Positions 45,031-55,645 of a stretch of 64,000 bases of DNA are shown here, one piece after another (within the stretch, counting starts at the first letter, position 1; the number at the start of each line of letters is the position of its first letter). The translations under genes were made by a program, and so were the position numbers. Where the stretch lies: the NCBI RefSeq assembly GCF_014529535.1, contig NW_023503555.1, forward strand, positions 1,798,001 to 1,862,000, written 5' to 3'. The notes under the pieces were generated by a model. The model saw nothing but the letters and a program-made list of their open reading frames with translations. It was not told the DNA's origin and made no database searches. This stretch comes from Bradysia coprophila. Its lineage: Eukaryota > Arthropoda > Insecta > Diptera > Sciaridae.

Positions 45031-48000
45031 TGTACATTAATCATGTAGTAGAAATATACTGCTATATGACATACAAGAATACATACATATCGTAGAATGT
45101 AAGGACGTACCCATTAACTAGCATATAAGTGTAGATGCTTGTAGTCACTTTCATACTCCAAGCTTTCGGTGTTAGATAGGATATCAAATTGCGACTCTGA
45201 TTCCGGCGTGATCGTAGACAATTTTTTGCATTTTTTTAATTTTTTTTACATTTCTGAAACAAAACATTAATTGTAAAGTCGAAGATGGTTTTCAAAGTCT
45301 GCAACTCTAGCACTCAATCAAATTTTTTTAGTCCGACTACATCAGTTCATCTTAGAAAGAACTTGAGGTTTTTACGATTTTTAAATTGACAGAATTTTGA
45401 ATTAAATAAGAAAAGTCCAAAAATGATTTTATAGCATCGATTAACAAATATTTCGAGTTTTTAACCAATCTGATTGTATCAAATAAGAAACCAATTCAAA
45501 TGCCGACCTTTCCTAATGCAATCACCACACAAAAGCCTCCGAATTTCGTTCACGATTTTGTCAGAGAATGTAATGTATCGACAAATCAAACTTTTGTATT
45601 TGATGAATAAAAACGGAACAAGATATGAATGTCTTAGAAGTAACTAAGTTAAAGTCAATTGATTGAGGACCAAAAAAATACTCTACAACACCGACTAAAT
45701 ACAAAAAAAAATCACCTTCCGATCACCATTGTGAGAGTGTTTCAACCAAAATATGGCGGAGTTGTTTTGACGCCAAGTATTCTGAAAAATCAATGATTTC
45801 ACTCGTAACTTTTTACATTTTCATTATATAATGATGCTAAAACATGTAAAATTTCTGAAATTTTCTTTTGTTTACGACCTCTAACATCACTTCGTCGGCC
45901 ACATGAGAACGATACTTCAAACAAGAAGATTCCACGATCGCGATGTGCTTACCCTTTACAAACGACAGCAAACAACAAATTTCGATCTCTTCCATAAAAA
46001 TATCGATTTTGCCTGCTGGCACCTTCAATGTTCTTTGTAACTCTAACAGGGCGTTAACCGATCGTGGAAATTCTTGTGTACTCGCAAGTTACTTCATCTG
46101 TATGTTTGTAACATTAGTACAGTGTTAAAAATGCTAACACTATTTTCAACTAGTTCTCGCCTTCTTTTAGGCATAGATTATTCATTTGTGCATGCAAAAC
46201 TTAATGGGACGGAAGCTGGTGAGAAAATATACTGCACAGTGACGGAAAATCCACTTCAAAACACTTTTTCATCGTTTAACATTATGTATTTAACTGCTCT
46301 TACCGATTGTGTATAAAATCCAATCCAATGGCTGGCTATATAAAGCCAACCATCAGAGCTTCCTTTACAGCCCAGCAAAATACGTTCGACTTATTTCGCT
46401 GCCAAAAACACTCTGAAAAATCAATGATTTACAGCACCCTTATTCAAACAATTTCTCCTTTCTTTGTTGAAAATTTCATAATGCATCTGCGCAGACAGAG
46501 TGATACGAAATACGAAATAATTTGTTTTCTTTTTGAATCGGTTCCTATACTAATCGGGGGACTTGTTAGAGGTCGCACAATAATGCCGTTCTCGGAAAAT
46601 CTACAGAAATGTTTTACAAAAAGTGTTTGTTCAGTTTTGTGTAAACAATGGTCTAAACAAAGGTATTACATGTGCACGTGCAGTGTACACCATCTAAATA
46701 TTTTCAAAGAGCCAACTACATCACCAAGTCCTAAGTCATTCAAGGTTTCTGTAGACAACTTTTAGGAAAACGTTTTTGCAAAGTGTCCCAATTTGAAAAA
46801 TTAGAAAATTGGCAAAATTTAGGAGAATATGGAAAAATCTAGAAAAATGTAAAATTTATAAAAAAATGGGAAAATGTTTTCCAAAAAAAAAACACTGCGA
46901 GTCAAGACAATACAAAACAATAGTGATCCGGTTGTTGATTTGACCAAGAAAAAGACCGTCCGATCAAACTAAAATGTAAAATAACATCTTCTGTACTCTG
47001 CTAAAATATATCGGTCTCCCCTTGGTTTTCCCCTCCATTTTAAATTCTAACGCAATCGTCAAGAATGAAAAACTGTTACAACATAAGAGAAATAACATAA
47101 ATAACATGGCGAGTTACATATGAAAAGACTTGCAAAGAGTTGCACATTAAAAAAAAGAGTTGCAAATCGGATGGTTTGCCCTTCGGTTGAAACTTAACTA
47201 TAATGTTCAAACGTCTGAAGTAACCGATTTAACGAATACGTCAATGAAAGGTGTAAGAGATTGAATATCAATTAATTTAATTTAAATAGATATTTACGTC
47301 ACAAAGACGAAATCGTTGAAAAGTCGAGTTTTCGCGTGAAGTTTGTTGATCCGAGACGAAGCCGAGGTTAATAACCACGCGAAAACGTGACTTATCATGT
47401 CCAAGTTACGTAAGATATCTTTCATACCTAGGACCAAAAAAGAGCGACTTCGTAAACAAAATGTACTGTTAAGATGCTGAGGGCACCGAAAAAAATGCTT
47501 CATGGATGAAATGAACGGTTTTCGGTGCAGAAGCATGTAAATTTAGTAGCTTAGAACGAAAGTTACATAAAGACATGATTACATAGGGGACTTTTGAAGT
47601 AAGTAAAGTAAGAACATCAAGGTGACATTGTAATTTGTCTTACTTTTAGTTTGATGAATGTTTGGATGCTGAATCGGTTATTAGAAGATCTTCAAGTTAG
47701 ATCATGTTTTTTCATTTGATTTCCTTCTGAAATACACAATTTTCGTCCATAACATATTTTTGTAAAGCGATATATCATTTGACTTGTTCACTCGTTTGCT
47801 GCTCCTTTAAAAAACCATTTGTCACTACAAATTTTACGTGAACATTCAACGCCTTTTGTCACAGGTATAAATCAATAATCCTGTCTTTTTCGTGGGAAAC
47901 AAAACAAACAAAAAAATTTCCGGTTTCATCGTTTTATTACAGCGATCCTTACATACAACTTTCTTGCTCTAAACATCTACAAATTTGGTTTCGGGGCTGT

Positions 48001-48149
48001 AATAAGTTGCTATGTTAACAATTACCCGATTGATTTTAAGTTGGAAATTTCAAATGATGTGACTTTATGAAAATAATAATTATTTCATTTCATTTATTTA
48101 TTTCCGTGTCAAAGTGATTAAAATTAACAAAAAATAAAAAATAAAAAAA

Positions 48150-48236
48150 TAAAACAGATTTCGAACCAGCGCCAAAAAATTAAACTTTGATCACCAAACG
48201 TACGCGCTAAACAACTCGGCCACCGGAGCTGTGGAT
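48150..48236 (-). repeat. tRNA-like sequence on the minus strand
   Basis: Read on the minus strand: GGTGGCCGAGTTGTTTAGCG (box A), then a variable part, then GCTGGTTCGAAATCTG (box B), followed by T-rich DNA. In copy 1 the matching place (about 44,295-44,335) is shorter, with an internal deletion. A SINE head or tRNA pseudogene. Confidence 0.5.
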
Positions 48237-48694
48237 TCCATAGTATTCTTATACAACCATTTCACACATGCAACTTGCAATCAAATTCTGATTACAAAAG
48301 ACTTTGTTTGTTGAGCTATGAGAGGTGACAGCGCCATCTGTGTTATTTCTTTGACCGTGTGCGTCAAACATGTAATACAAGTGCAATATCAATTGTCTCG
48401 TTTGTGAAATCGTATCTGTTGAGTTATATAATAGAATTCTCATATACATTGGAATGCAATGAGCGGGGTTGTGATATACACATTTCGCACGTCAAACAAT
48501 GACCCCAATACTACAATCGAACTTTGATTGGAATTACGTTACAATTACACAGCGCTGAATTTATGTCACCTAACATGTTAAATATGTGCATCCATACATA
48601 CATGCATAAATCAATTAGTCCGCTGGTACATTCGAATCCACAGAACAATTGCATAGAATTTATTGATGTATGAATAAAAACGAAGAACATCATA

Positions 48695-48770
48695 AGCCAG
48701 TTTGGCACAGTTGGTTAGCGCGTCGTCTTGGAAAGTATTATTATGTGGTGCATGCACGAGTTCAAAATCA
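48695..48770 (+). repeat. Degenerate tRNA-like sequence, copy 2
   Basis: Counterpart of 44,600-44,676: GCCAGTTTGGCACAGTTGGT keeps box A, and GAGTTCAAAATC is the weak box B. Confidence 0.5.
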
Positions 48771-48944
48771 TGTTAAATTTTTTGTTTTTTTTTTTTCAAA
48801 TAATTTGAAAAACTAAAAATTTAATTAAATGACAAAACTATGCGATAATTTATCAATTACAATTTAGCAATTATTTCCATTTCGATTTAGTGTATCCCAC
48901 TTGAAACGATCGGTTTCGCATGTGGAAGTTTTAAAAATTGTTGA

Positions 48945-49125
48945 AGCACCTCTCCGTTGGCGTAGTGGTAAAACACTCGTTACAAGCGTAGAGGTACCCG
49001 GGTTCGATTCCCGTGCTGGCTATTCACAGTAGACAGCATAAGTATCGAGCTTGGGGGAAATTGTCGATGGTGTGGGTGTGGTAGTGGTGGTAGGCCCTCT
49101 CATGTCGGACCAGAGCTATAGGTAG
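48945..49125 (+). mobile_element. tRNA-derived SINE, copy 2
   Basis: Counterpart of 44,845-45,030 with a few substitutions (for example CTCGTTACAAGCG against CTCGTTTCAAGCG). Box A and box B are intact. Confidence 0.7.
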
Positions 49126-50807
49126 ATTCCCCAGGAATACACATATCAATAGCACTCGTTAATATTGCACATAACGACTCTGATTCCGACGTGACCGTAG
49201 ATAATTTCTTGCATTTTTTTTATTTTTTTTATTTCTGAAACAAAACATTAATTATAAAATGAAAGATGGTTTTCAAAAACAAAGTCTGAAACTCTGGCAC
49301 TCAATCTACTTTTTTTTGTTCCATCTTAGAAAGAACTTGAGATTTTTACGATTCTTAAATTGACAGAATTTTGAACTAAATAAAAAAATCGAAAAATGAT
49401 TTTGTAGCATCGATTAACAAATATTTCGAATAGATTTGATCAGTCTGAATGACATTCAGTGAATGTCTCAAATGAATGAGAAACAAAATCAAATGTAGAC
49501 CTTTACAAATGCGAAAAGTTCGACGCTACACAAAGGCGTACGAATTTCGTTCATGAAAATAATTTTATCAGAGAATTGTAATGTATCGACAAATCAAATT
49601 TTTGAAATGGATGAACCGGGTATGAATGTCTCAGAAATAACTAAGTTAAAGTCAATTGATTGAGGACCAAAAAAAATTACTCTACAACACCGACTAAATA
49701 CAAAAAAAAAATCACCTTCCGATCACCATTGTGAGAAATATGGCGGATCTGTTTTGTCGCCTAGTAGGTAGTATTCTGAAAAATCAATGATTTCATCGTA
49801 TTTTTTACATGTCCATACTCATATTCAAAACATATGCTAAAACAAGCGAAATTCTGGAATTTTCTCGGGTTTTCGACCTCTTACATCAGTACCTATTAGC
49901 GAAAATATTTTCACGAATTTTCTCAAATTTTCGTGAATTTTCGCAATTTTTTTTTATTTGAGAATTTTCGAATCACTAATGTAGGCACTGCTTTACATCA
50001 CCTCGTCGTCCACCGCAAACACTCATATTTCTATTCTATCAAACATGAGAACGATACTTCAAATAAAAAAAAGTAAAAGTAAAAGAACGATCGCGATGAG
50101 CTTACACTTTACAAACAACAGCAAACAACAAAATTCGATCTCTTCCATAAAAATATCGATTTGCATGCTGGCACCTTCAATGTTCTTTGTAACTCTAACA
50201 GGGCGTTAACCGATCGTGGAAATTATTGTGTAGTTGCAAGTTACTTCATCTGTATGTTTGTAACAGTGCACTGCAGTGTTTAAAATGCTAACACTATTTT
50301 CAACTAGTTCTCGCCTTCTTTTAGACATAGATTTGTGCATGCAAAACTTAATGGGACGGAAGCTGATGGTGAGAAAATATACTGCACAGTGACGGAAAAT
50401 CCACTTCAAAACACTTTTTCAACTTTTTACAACATTAAATTATTTAACTCCTCTTACCGATTGTGTATAAAATCCAATGGCTGGCTATATAAAGCCAACC
50501 ATCAGAGCTTCCTTTACAGCGCAGCAAAATGCGTTCGACTTATTTCGCTGCCAAAACCACTCTGAGAAATCAATGACTTACAGCACCCTTATTCAAACAA
50601 TTTCTCCTTTCTTTGTTGAAAATTTCATATTGCATCTGCGCAGACAGAGTGTATACTTTGTGGACTATTACACGAAATAATTTGTTTTCTTTTTGAGTCG
50701 GTTCCTATACCTATACTTAATAGGGGTTGCAAAAAAATGTTTTTCTCGGAATATTTACACAAAATTTTTATGAAAAGTTTTTGTTTGTTGATTTTGTGTA
50801 AGATAGG

Positions 50808-50985
50808 TTTTGGTAATTTGTGGAAGAATAAATGACGATTGATTCGGATGAAGAAAACACGTCTAGTTTGATTTAATACAATGACGGAAGTGTATTCAAG
50901 TATTTCATAGTTAAAGTACAATGTTTAGCTACTGCTTTACATTCAGCAAAGTATTGTCGCATGTGAATTGATTTACGTCCCAACA
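50808..50985 (-). repeat. LTR at the low-coordinate end (3' LTR of the copia element)
   Basis: 178 bp, matching the other LTR throughout by eye. The ATAGG target duplicate lies immediately outside it. Confidence 0.95.
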
Positions 50986-51024
50986 TCCCCTTTAAATCGA
51001 TACACAAAGAATATAAAACAAAAA

Positions 51025-54000
51025 TTATTCAAATTTCATACCCAATCCATTGGAGAACAGAAGATGTTTAGGCTTGAAAAGAGATTTCGTCAAAATGTCG
51101 GCGATCATTTGATCCGTTCCAATGTGTTGAACGTTAAGATGACCATTTTCGATGTGTTGTCTCACGAAGTGATGTCGGATATCAATGTGTTTTGTTCTTG
51201 CGTGATACCCGATTGATTTAGACAGATCTATGGCACTCGTATTGTCGCAATTGATTGTAGTTGATGAGCTCGAGTGACCATCCATCATGAATTCCCTTTC
51301 AAATTGGCGAAGCCACAATGCTTCTTGAGATATCGCTGCAAGCGACATGTATTCCGCCTCAGTAGTTGATAAAGCGATTGTTTTCTGTCGTTTGCTGCTC
51401 CACGAAATTGCACCATTTTGCTTTAGAAAACAGTAACCTGTGGTAGAACGACGGTCGTCACAGTCATTGGCCCAATCGGCGTCGCAATAGCCGATTATTT
51501 CTTGATTTCCATCCTTGGAATATTCGAGTTTCGCTGACATCGTCCCCTTAAGATAACGAAGAATCCGTTTCACGGCAGCCCAATGTGCCTTGCCTGGATT
51601 TACGTTGAATTTACTCACGGTGTTAACTGCGTAAGCAATTTCGGGTCGAGTGCCTTGTGCAATGTACAACAATCCACCAACCGCTTCCTGGTACGGGACT
51701 TTCGACATTTCGTCGATTTCGTCGGTTGTTTTCGGTGCCATATCCTTGGTCAACTTTTGATTCGGATCGGTAGGGGTGGATACTGGCTTGCAATCGTTCA
51801 TGTTAAATTTGGCCAGAAGTTCTCTGATGTGTTTCTCCTGGTCCAACCAAATTTTCCCATTTTCTCTATCTCGAGTGATATGAAATCCGACGCAATATTT
51901 AGCAGTGCCCAAATCAGTCATTTTGAATCTCGAGCAAAGCTGGTCCTTCAAGTTCCGCTTCACCTTCGCATCATTCGAAAAAATCATCGAGTCGTCCACA
52001 TGAATTGCCACAAAGTTGATTGATGATCCAGCAATATTGTGATAAACGCATGGGTCGACGTTCGATTGCTTGAATCCAATATCTTTGAAAGCTGCGTCCA
52101 ATTTACGGTTCCACTCTCTGCTGGCTTGCTTCAGTCCATACATCGCTTTTCTCAATTTGCAAACTTTCTCGCCAACACGGAATTCTTTCGGTTGATTCAC
52201 GTAAATTTCTTCGCTGATATCTCCTTGAAGAAATGCTGAAACCGCATCCATTTGTTCGATATCCAAATTGTACTGCACCGCCAGTGACATTAAATAACGA
52301 ATCGAGCTTTGTCGTACCACCGGTGAAAACGTTTGATCATAGTCGATCCCCTCACGCTGTGAATATCCTTTTACGACCAAACGAGCCTTGTGACGAACGA
52401 TATTGCCATGTACGTCCTTTTTCGTTTTAAAGACCCACTTGACGTCAATTGATTTTCGATTCGCTGGTAAATCCGTTAATTCCCAGGTGCCATTCTCCTG
52501 AAGTGAATTAAACTCTTCTTCCATGGCTTTCCTCCATAAATCGCATTCTGGAGAATTCATTGCCGCGCCGACGCTTGTTGGGTCGCCCATTGAATCGGCA
52601 GCATATAATCCAACCACTAAACGATCAATTGGTTTCGGTTGCCTCTCGGATCTTCGTAACGTTGGATTCGAGACCACAGTCGTCTCGGCTTCGGTGTCGG
52701 ACCCATCATCGGTGAAATATTCGTCATTGCTTTCACTCGATTCGGATTGATTTGACTCATTGACTTCAGCAGTTTCGATAGCGTTTGGGCTTAAACCATC
52801 TTGTCCCACTGCACTTGAATTGTGATCGGCTGCATCAAAATTCAGAACAACTTTACTGTCATTGTCTGAAATGAGAAACGGATTATTGCGATTCTTTGAA
52901 ATAAAACAGTTTTCCAGGAAAACCACATCTCGACTCTTTTGACATGATTTCGTCTTTGGATCAACAAAACGGTAACCTTTAGTTTCAGCGCAATATCCCA
53001 CAAAGATCATCTCCTTTGATTTTGCTTGCCATTTCTTTCGTTTCTCTTTGGGTACATGGACCATTGCCTTGCAACCAAATATTCGGATGTGACTGACATC
53101 AGGTATTTCGCCAGACCATACTTCTTCCGGAGTTTTTCCAACAATGCCTCTCGTCGGTGAACGATTGTAAACGTATGCTGCCGTTGCCACTGCTTCAGCC
53201 CAAAAACAGGTCGATAGATCTGCTTCGAAAATCATGCACCTCGCCTTTTCGGTTAGCGTTCGGTTCATCCTCTCCGCCATACCATTTTGTTGTGGAGTGT
53301 ACGTGTTACTGGTTTGGTGTCGAATACCATTGGTTCGGAGATGAGCTTCCAACTCCTCGTTGCAATATTCCAGCCCATTATCGGTTCGGATGATTTTGAT
53401 TTTGGTGTCCAGCTGATTTTCGACCAACGCTTTGAATTCTGTGAACCGTTGTTTAACCTCTGACTTCGCTTTCAGAAAGTAGACGAAAACGTTTCGTGAA
53501 AAATCGTCCACGAAAGTTAAGTAATATTTGGCACCACCAATCGAAGTCGTTTCCATTGGACCACATAAATCTGAATGAACCAATTCCAAAATTGATGTTG
53601 CTCTGGTGCCCTTCTTCGGAAAGGGAAACCTGGATTGTTTGCCCTTTAGACACGAAATGCAAGTTGCGTCATCTTTCGACGGTGTAAATTTGATCCCGGT
53701 AGCCAAACCATTGTTCAGCTTCAGTAACGATTTCTGATTCAGATGGCCCATCCTCCGATGCCATAATTCATTGTCGTTATTCGTGTCAGCCAAAAAACAT
53801 TGACCTTTGATGACGTTCAACTTAAAAACATTGTTGACCAACGCTGCCGTAGCGCAAATGTTGCCCTCAGCATCAATTATGCGACATCCACTCTTGTCGA
53901 AGTTAACAGTGAATCCTTTCAAAACTAGTTGCGAAACAGACAACAAATTCGCTGATAATTCTGGTACATGTTGCACGTTGTTGATAGAAATTTCATTACT

Positions 54001-55056
54001 GTCACCACCACAATCCACGTTCATCATCACTTTTCCTGACGCTTTCACTGGTAGCTTTGCATCATTTGCGACGATGATTTCTCTCATTTTCGGTGGCTGT
54101 TGTGTCTGCATCCAGTCGTCACGCATTGTAAAATGAGCTGATGCGCCGGAATCCACATACCAATTGTCTCTATCCGATAATCCTCCAGAAAAAACTGCTG
54201 AAAACGCCGTAGCTTTCTTCGCACTTTGTAAACTTGTTGACGTTTCACATTTATTCGCCGTGCTCTTCTTATTCGGATTTTTCTTCTGACAAACACTGGC
54301 CTTGTGTCCATATTGATTGCACTCAAAACATCTGACCTTATTTTTGATAAACTTATGTTTTGATTGATGCGACGAACGTGACGAGCCAAAAAATGCACTA
54401 TTCACACTCGAACTTGCACTTTGAACATCCTGCAGAAGCTTAGTTTTGATAACGTCGCCAGTAATGTTTGTTCCGGAATTTTCAATTCCCATTATCATTG
54501 GTCCATAATTCTCTGGAAGTCCTGCCAACAGCAACGTTCCGATCCATTCATCGGGTACGGTGAACTTAATTGCATTCAATTTGTGTGCGGTTGAGATTAT
54601 ACGATTTACAAAATCTTCCATGGAATCGCAATCTTCCAATTTCGTTGTGATTAAAGTACGTAGTAAGCTGACACGACGACTCAAACCAGAGTCATCAAAC
54701 GTTTCTGCCAGTTTGTCCCAAACTTGCTTTGCAGTTTCGCATCCTTGAATGTGAACGTAGTTAACCTCATCCAATAGTAAAATTATTTTTGTCTTTGCCT
54801 TGGAGATTTTCTTTGCGTCCGTTTCAGTGCCCAGGATGCACTTTTCCAATTCTTCGTGTTCAAGATAAGTTTTCACTGCAAATTGCCACGTACAGTAATT
54901 CTCCCTTCCAATTAATTTCTTTATCGCTGGTAAATTGTTGTTCGACGACATGACTTTCGTTTGCCCGGAGAAAATTACGGTTTTCGTTAGCAAAACACAA
55001 TTTACGGAAATTAATCGTTTTAAATGCAAAACTATCCACGTGAATACGTTCTTCAA
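51025..55056 (-). CDS. Copia-type gag-pol polyprotein frame
   Basis: A single frame of 1,343 codons; the family-like start is the internal methionine MSSNNNLPAIKKL at about 54,951. Parts in order: a UBN2-type gag region, a CCHC knuckle (CFECNQYGHKASVC), an aspartic protease (VDSGASAHF), an integrase zinc finger and core (HRRMGHLN, then IRTDNGLEY), a reverse transcriptase (KARLVVKGYSQ, VDDSMIF) and RNase H (GYCDADWAND, then TKHIDIRHHF). The LTR to frame spacing is normal for a compact copia element. Confidence 0.95.
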   Translation of the reverse strand: MKNVFTWIVLHLKRLISVNCVLLTKTVIFSGQTKVMSSNNNLPAIKKLIGRENYCTWQFAVKTYLEHEELEKCILGTETDAKKISKAKTKIILLLDEVNYVHIQGCETAKQVWDKLAETFDDSGLSRRVSLLRTLITTKLEDCDSMEDFVNRIISTAHKLNAIKFTVPDEWIGTLLLAGLPENYGPMIMGIENSGTNITGDVIKTKLLQDVQSASSSVNSAFFGSSRSSHQSKHKFIKNKVRCFECNQYGHKASVCQKKNPNKKSTANKCETSTSLQSAKKATAFSAVFSGGLSDRDNWYVDSGASAHFTMRDDWMQTQQPPKMREIIVANDAKLPVKASGKVMMNVDCGGDSNEISINNVQHVPELSANLLSVSQLVLKGFTVNFDKSGCRIIDAEGNICATAALVNNVFKLNVIKGQCFLADTNNDNELWHRRMGHLNQKSLLKLNNGLATGIKFTPSKDDATCISCLKGKQSRFPFPKKGTRATSILELVHSDLCGPMETTSIGGAKYYLTFVDDFSRNVFVYFLKAKSEVKQRFTEFKALVENQLDTKIKIIRTDNGLEYCNEELEAHLRTNGIRHQTSNTYTPQQNGMAERMNRTLTEKARCMIFEADLSTCFWAEAVATAAYVYNRSPTRGIVGKTPEEVWSGEIPDVSHIRIFGCKAMVHVPKEKRKKWQAKSKEMIFVGYCAETKGYRFVDPKTKSCQKSRDVVFLENCFISKNRNNPFLISDNDSKVVLNFDAADHNSSAVGQDGLSPNAIETAEVNESNQSESSESNDEYFTDDGSDTEAETTVVSNPTLRRSERQPKPIDRLVVGLYAADSMGDPTSVGAAMNSPECDLWRKAMEEEFNSLQENGTWELTDLPANRKSIDVKWVFKTKKDVHGNIVRHKARLVVKGYSQREGIDYDQTFSPVVRQSSIRYLMSLAVQYNLDIEQMDAVSAFLQGDISEEIYVNQPKEFRVGEKVCKLRKAMYGLKQASREWNRKLDAAFKDIGFKQSNVDPCVYHNIAGSSINFVAIHVDDSMIFSNDAKVKRNLKDQLCSRFKMTDLGTAKYCVGFHITRDRENGKIWLDQEKHIRELLAKFNMNDCKPVSTPTDPNQKLTKDMAPKTTDEIDEMSKVPYQEAVGGLLYIAQGTRPEIAYAVNTVSKFNVNPGKAHWAAVKRILRYLKGTMSAKLEYSKDGNQEIIGYCDADWANDCDDRRSTTGYCFLKQNGAISWSSKRQKTIALSTTEAEYMSLAAISQEALWLRQFEREFMMDGHSSSSTTINCDNTSAIDLSKSIGYHARTKHIDIRHHFVRQHIENGHLNVQHIGTDQMIADILTKSLFKPKHLLFSNGLGMKFE

Positions 55057-55083
55057 TTATCGTAGGTGCTGATGACCATAACC

Positions 55084-55261
55084 TTTTGGTAATTTGTGGA
55101 AGAATAAATGACGATTGATTCGGATGAAGAAAACACGTCTAGTTTGATTTAATACAATGACGGAAGTGTATTCAAGTATTTCATAGTTAAAGTACAATGT
55201 TTAGCTACTGCTTTACATTCAGCAAAGTATTGTCGCATGTGAATTGATTTACGTCCCAACA
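55084..55261 (-). repeat. LTR at the high-coordinate end (5' LTR of the copia element)
   Basis: 178 bp. On the coding strand it precedes the primer-binding site and the gag-pol frame. The second ATAGG copy follows at 55,262. Confidence 0.95.
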
Positions 55262-55645
55262 ATAGGGAAAGGTATATACAAAAACTAAACAAATTTACTA
55301 CGTGTGCAGTGTGCACCATCGAAATATTTTCAAATAGCTAACTGCATCAGCAAATCCTAAGTCATTCAAGGTTTCTGACAAGTATTCGCAGACTACGTGT
55401 GTGAAAACTTTTTTCCAAAATTTCTAAAAGAATCTTTTGAGAAAATTGTGGTAAAATTCAATAAAATAATGGAAAAGTGTTTTCCCAAAAATAGTCAGTG
55501 CAAGTCAAGACAATACATAAACATAGTGTGATCCGGTTGTTGATTTGACCAAGAGACAGACCGTCTGATCAAACTAAAATGTAGAAAACCTTCTGCTGTA
55601 CTCTGTTAAAATATATCGGTTTCCCCTTGGTTTTCCCCTCCATTT

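Larger units (their letters stand above)
43366..47041. repeat. Tandem segmental duplication, copy 1 (about 3.7 kb)
   Basis: Homology with copy 2 runs from GGTTGAAACTT (43,366 / 47,184) to TTTTCCCCTCCATTT (47,041 / 55,645). The order of landmarks is the same in both: GTGAAGTTTGTTGATCC, a tRNA-like half, a tRNA-derived SINE, CGTTAACCGATCGTGGAAAT, and GGCTATATAAAGCCAACC. Copies differ by scattered substitutions and indels. I see no conserved gene inside it: the best shared frame (46,328 / 50,477, MAGYIKPTIRASFTAQQN) has several replacement changes and diverges at its end. Confidence 0.9.
50808..55261 (-). mobile_element. Ty1/copia LTR retrotransposon, looks whole (4,454 bp)
   Basis: Two 178-bp LTRs (50,808-50,985 and 55,084-55,261) look identical by eye. 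A 5-bp target duplication, ATAGG, flanks the element (50,803-50,807 and 55,262-55,266). The coding strand is minus: the LTR reads TGTTGGGACG at its 5' end there, and the bases after the 5' LTR, GGTTATGGTCATCAG, fit a primer-binding site. One long frame encodes gag-pol in the copia order, with integrase before reverse transcriptase. Identical LTRs point to a recent insertion, and it postdates the tandem duplication it sits in. Confidence 0.97.
47184..55645. repeat. Tandem segmental duplication, copy 2, interrupted by a copia element
   Basis: Second copy in direct orientation, starting about 140 bp after copy 1. Without the 4.45-kb LTR element it is about 4.0 kb. It also has about 180 bp near 48,430-48,608 that copy 1 lacks. 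The homology resumes after the LTR element (GTGTGCACCATC, TCATTCAAGGTTTCTG and GTGATCCGGTTGTTGATTTG all have copy 1 partners). Confidence 0.9.

Noticed and set aside
46307-46765. 152-codon frame in duplicate copy 1
   Set aside because: Its counterpart in copy 2 ends after 67 codons, and the shared part has several replacement changes, so there is no sign of protein selection.
51583-54748. Plus-strand frames of 60-146 codons
   Set aside because: They are antisense shadows of the copia gag-pol frame.
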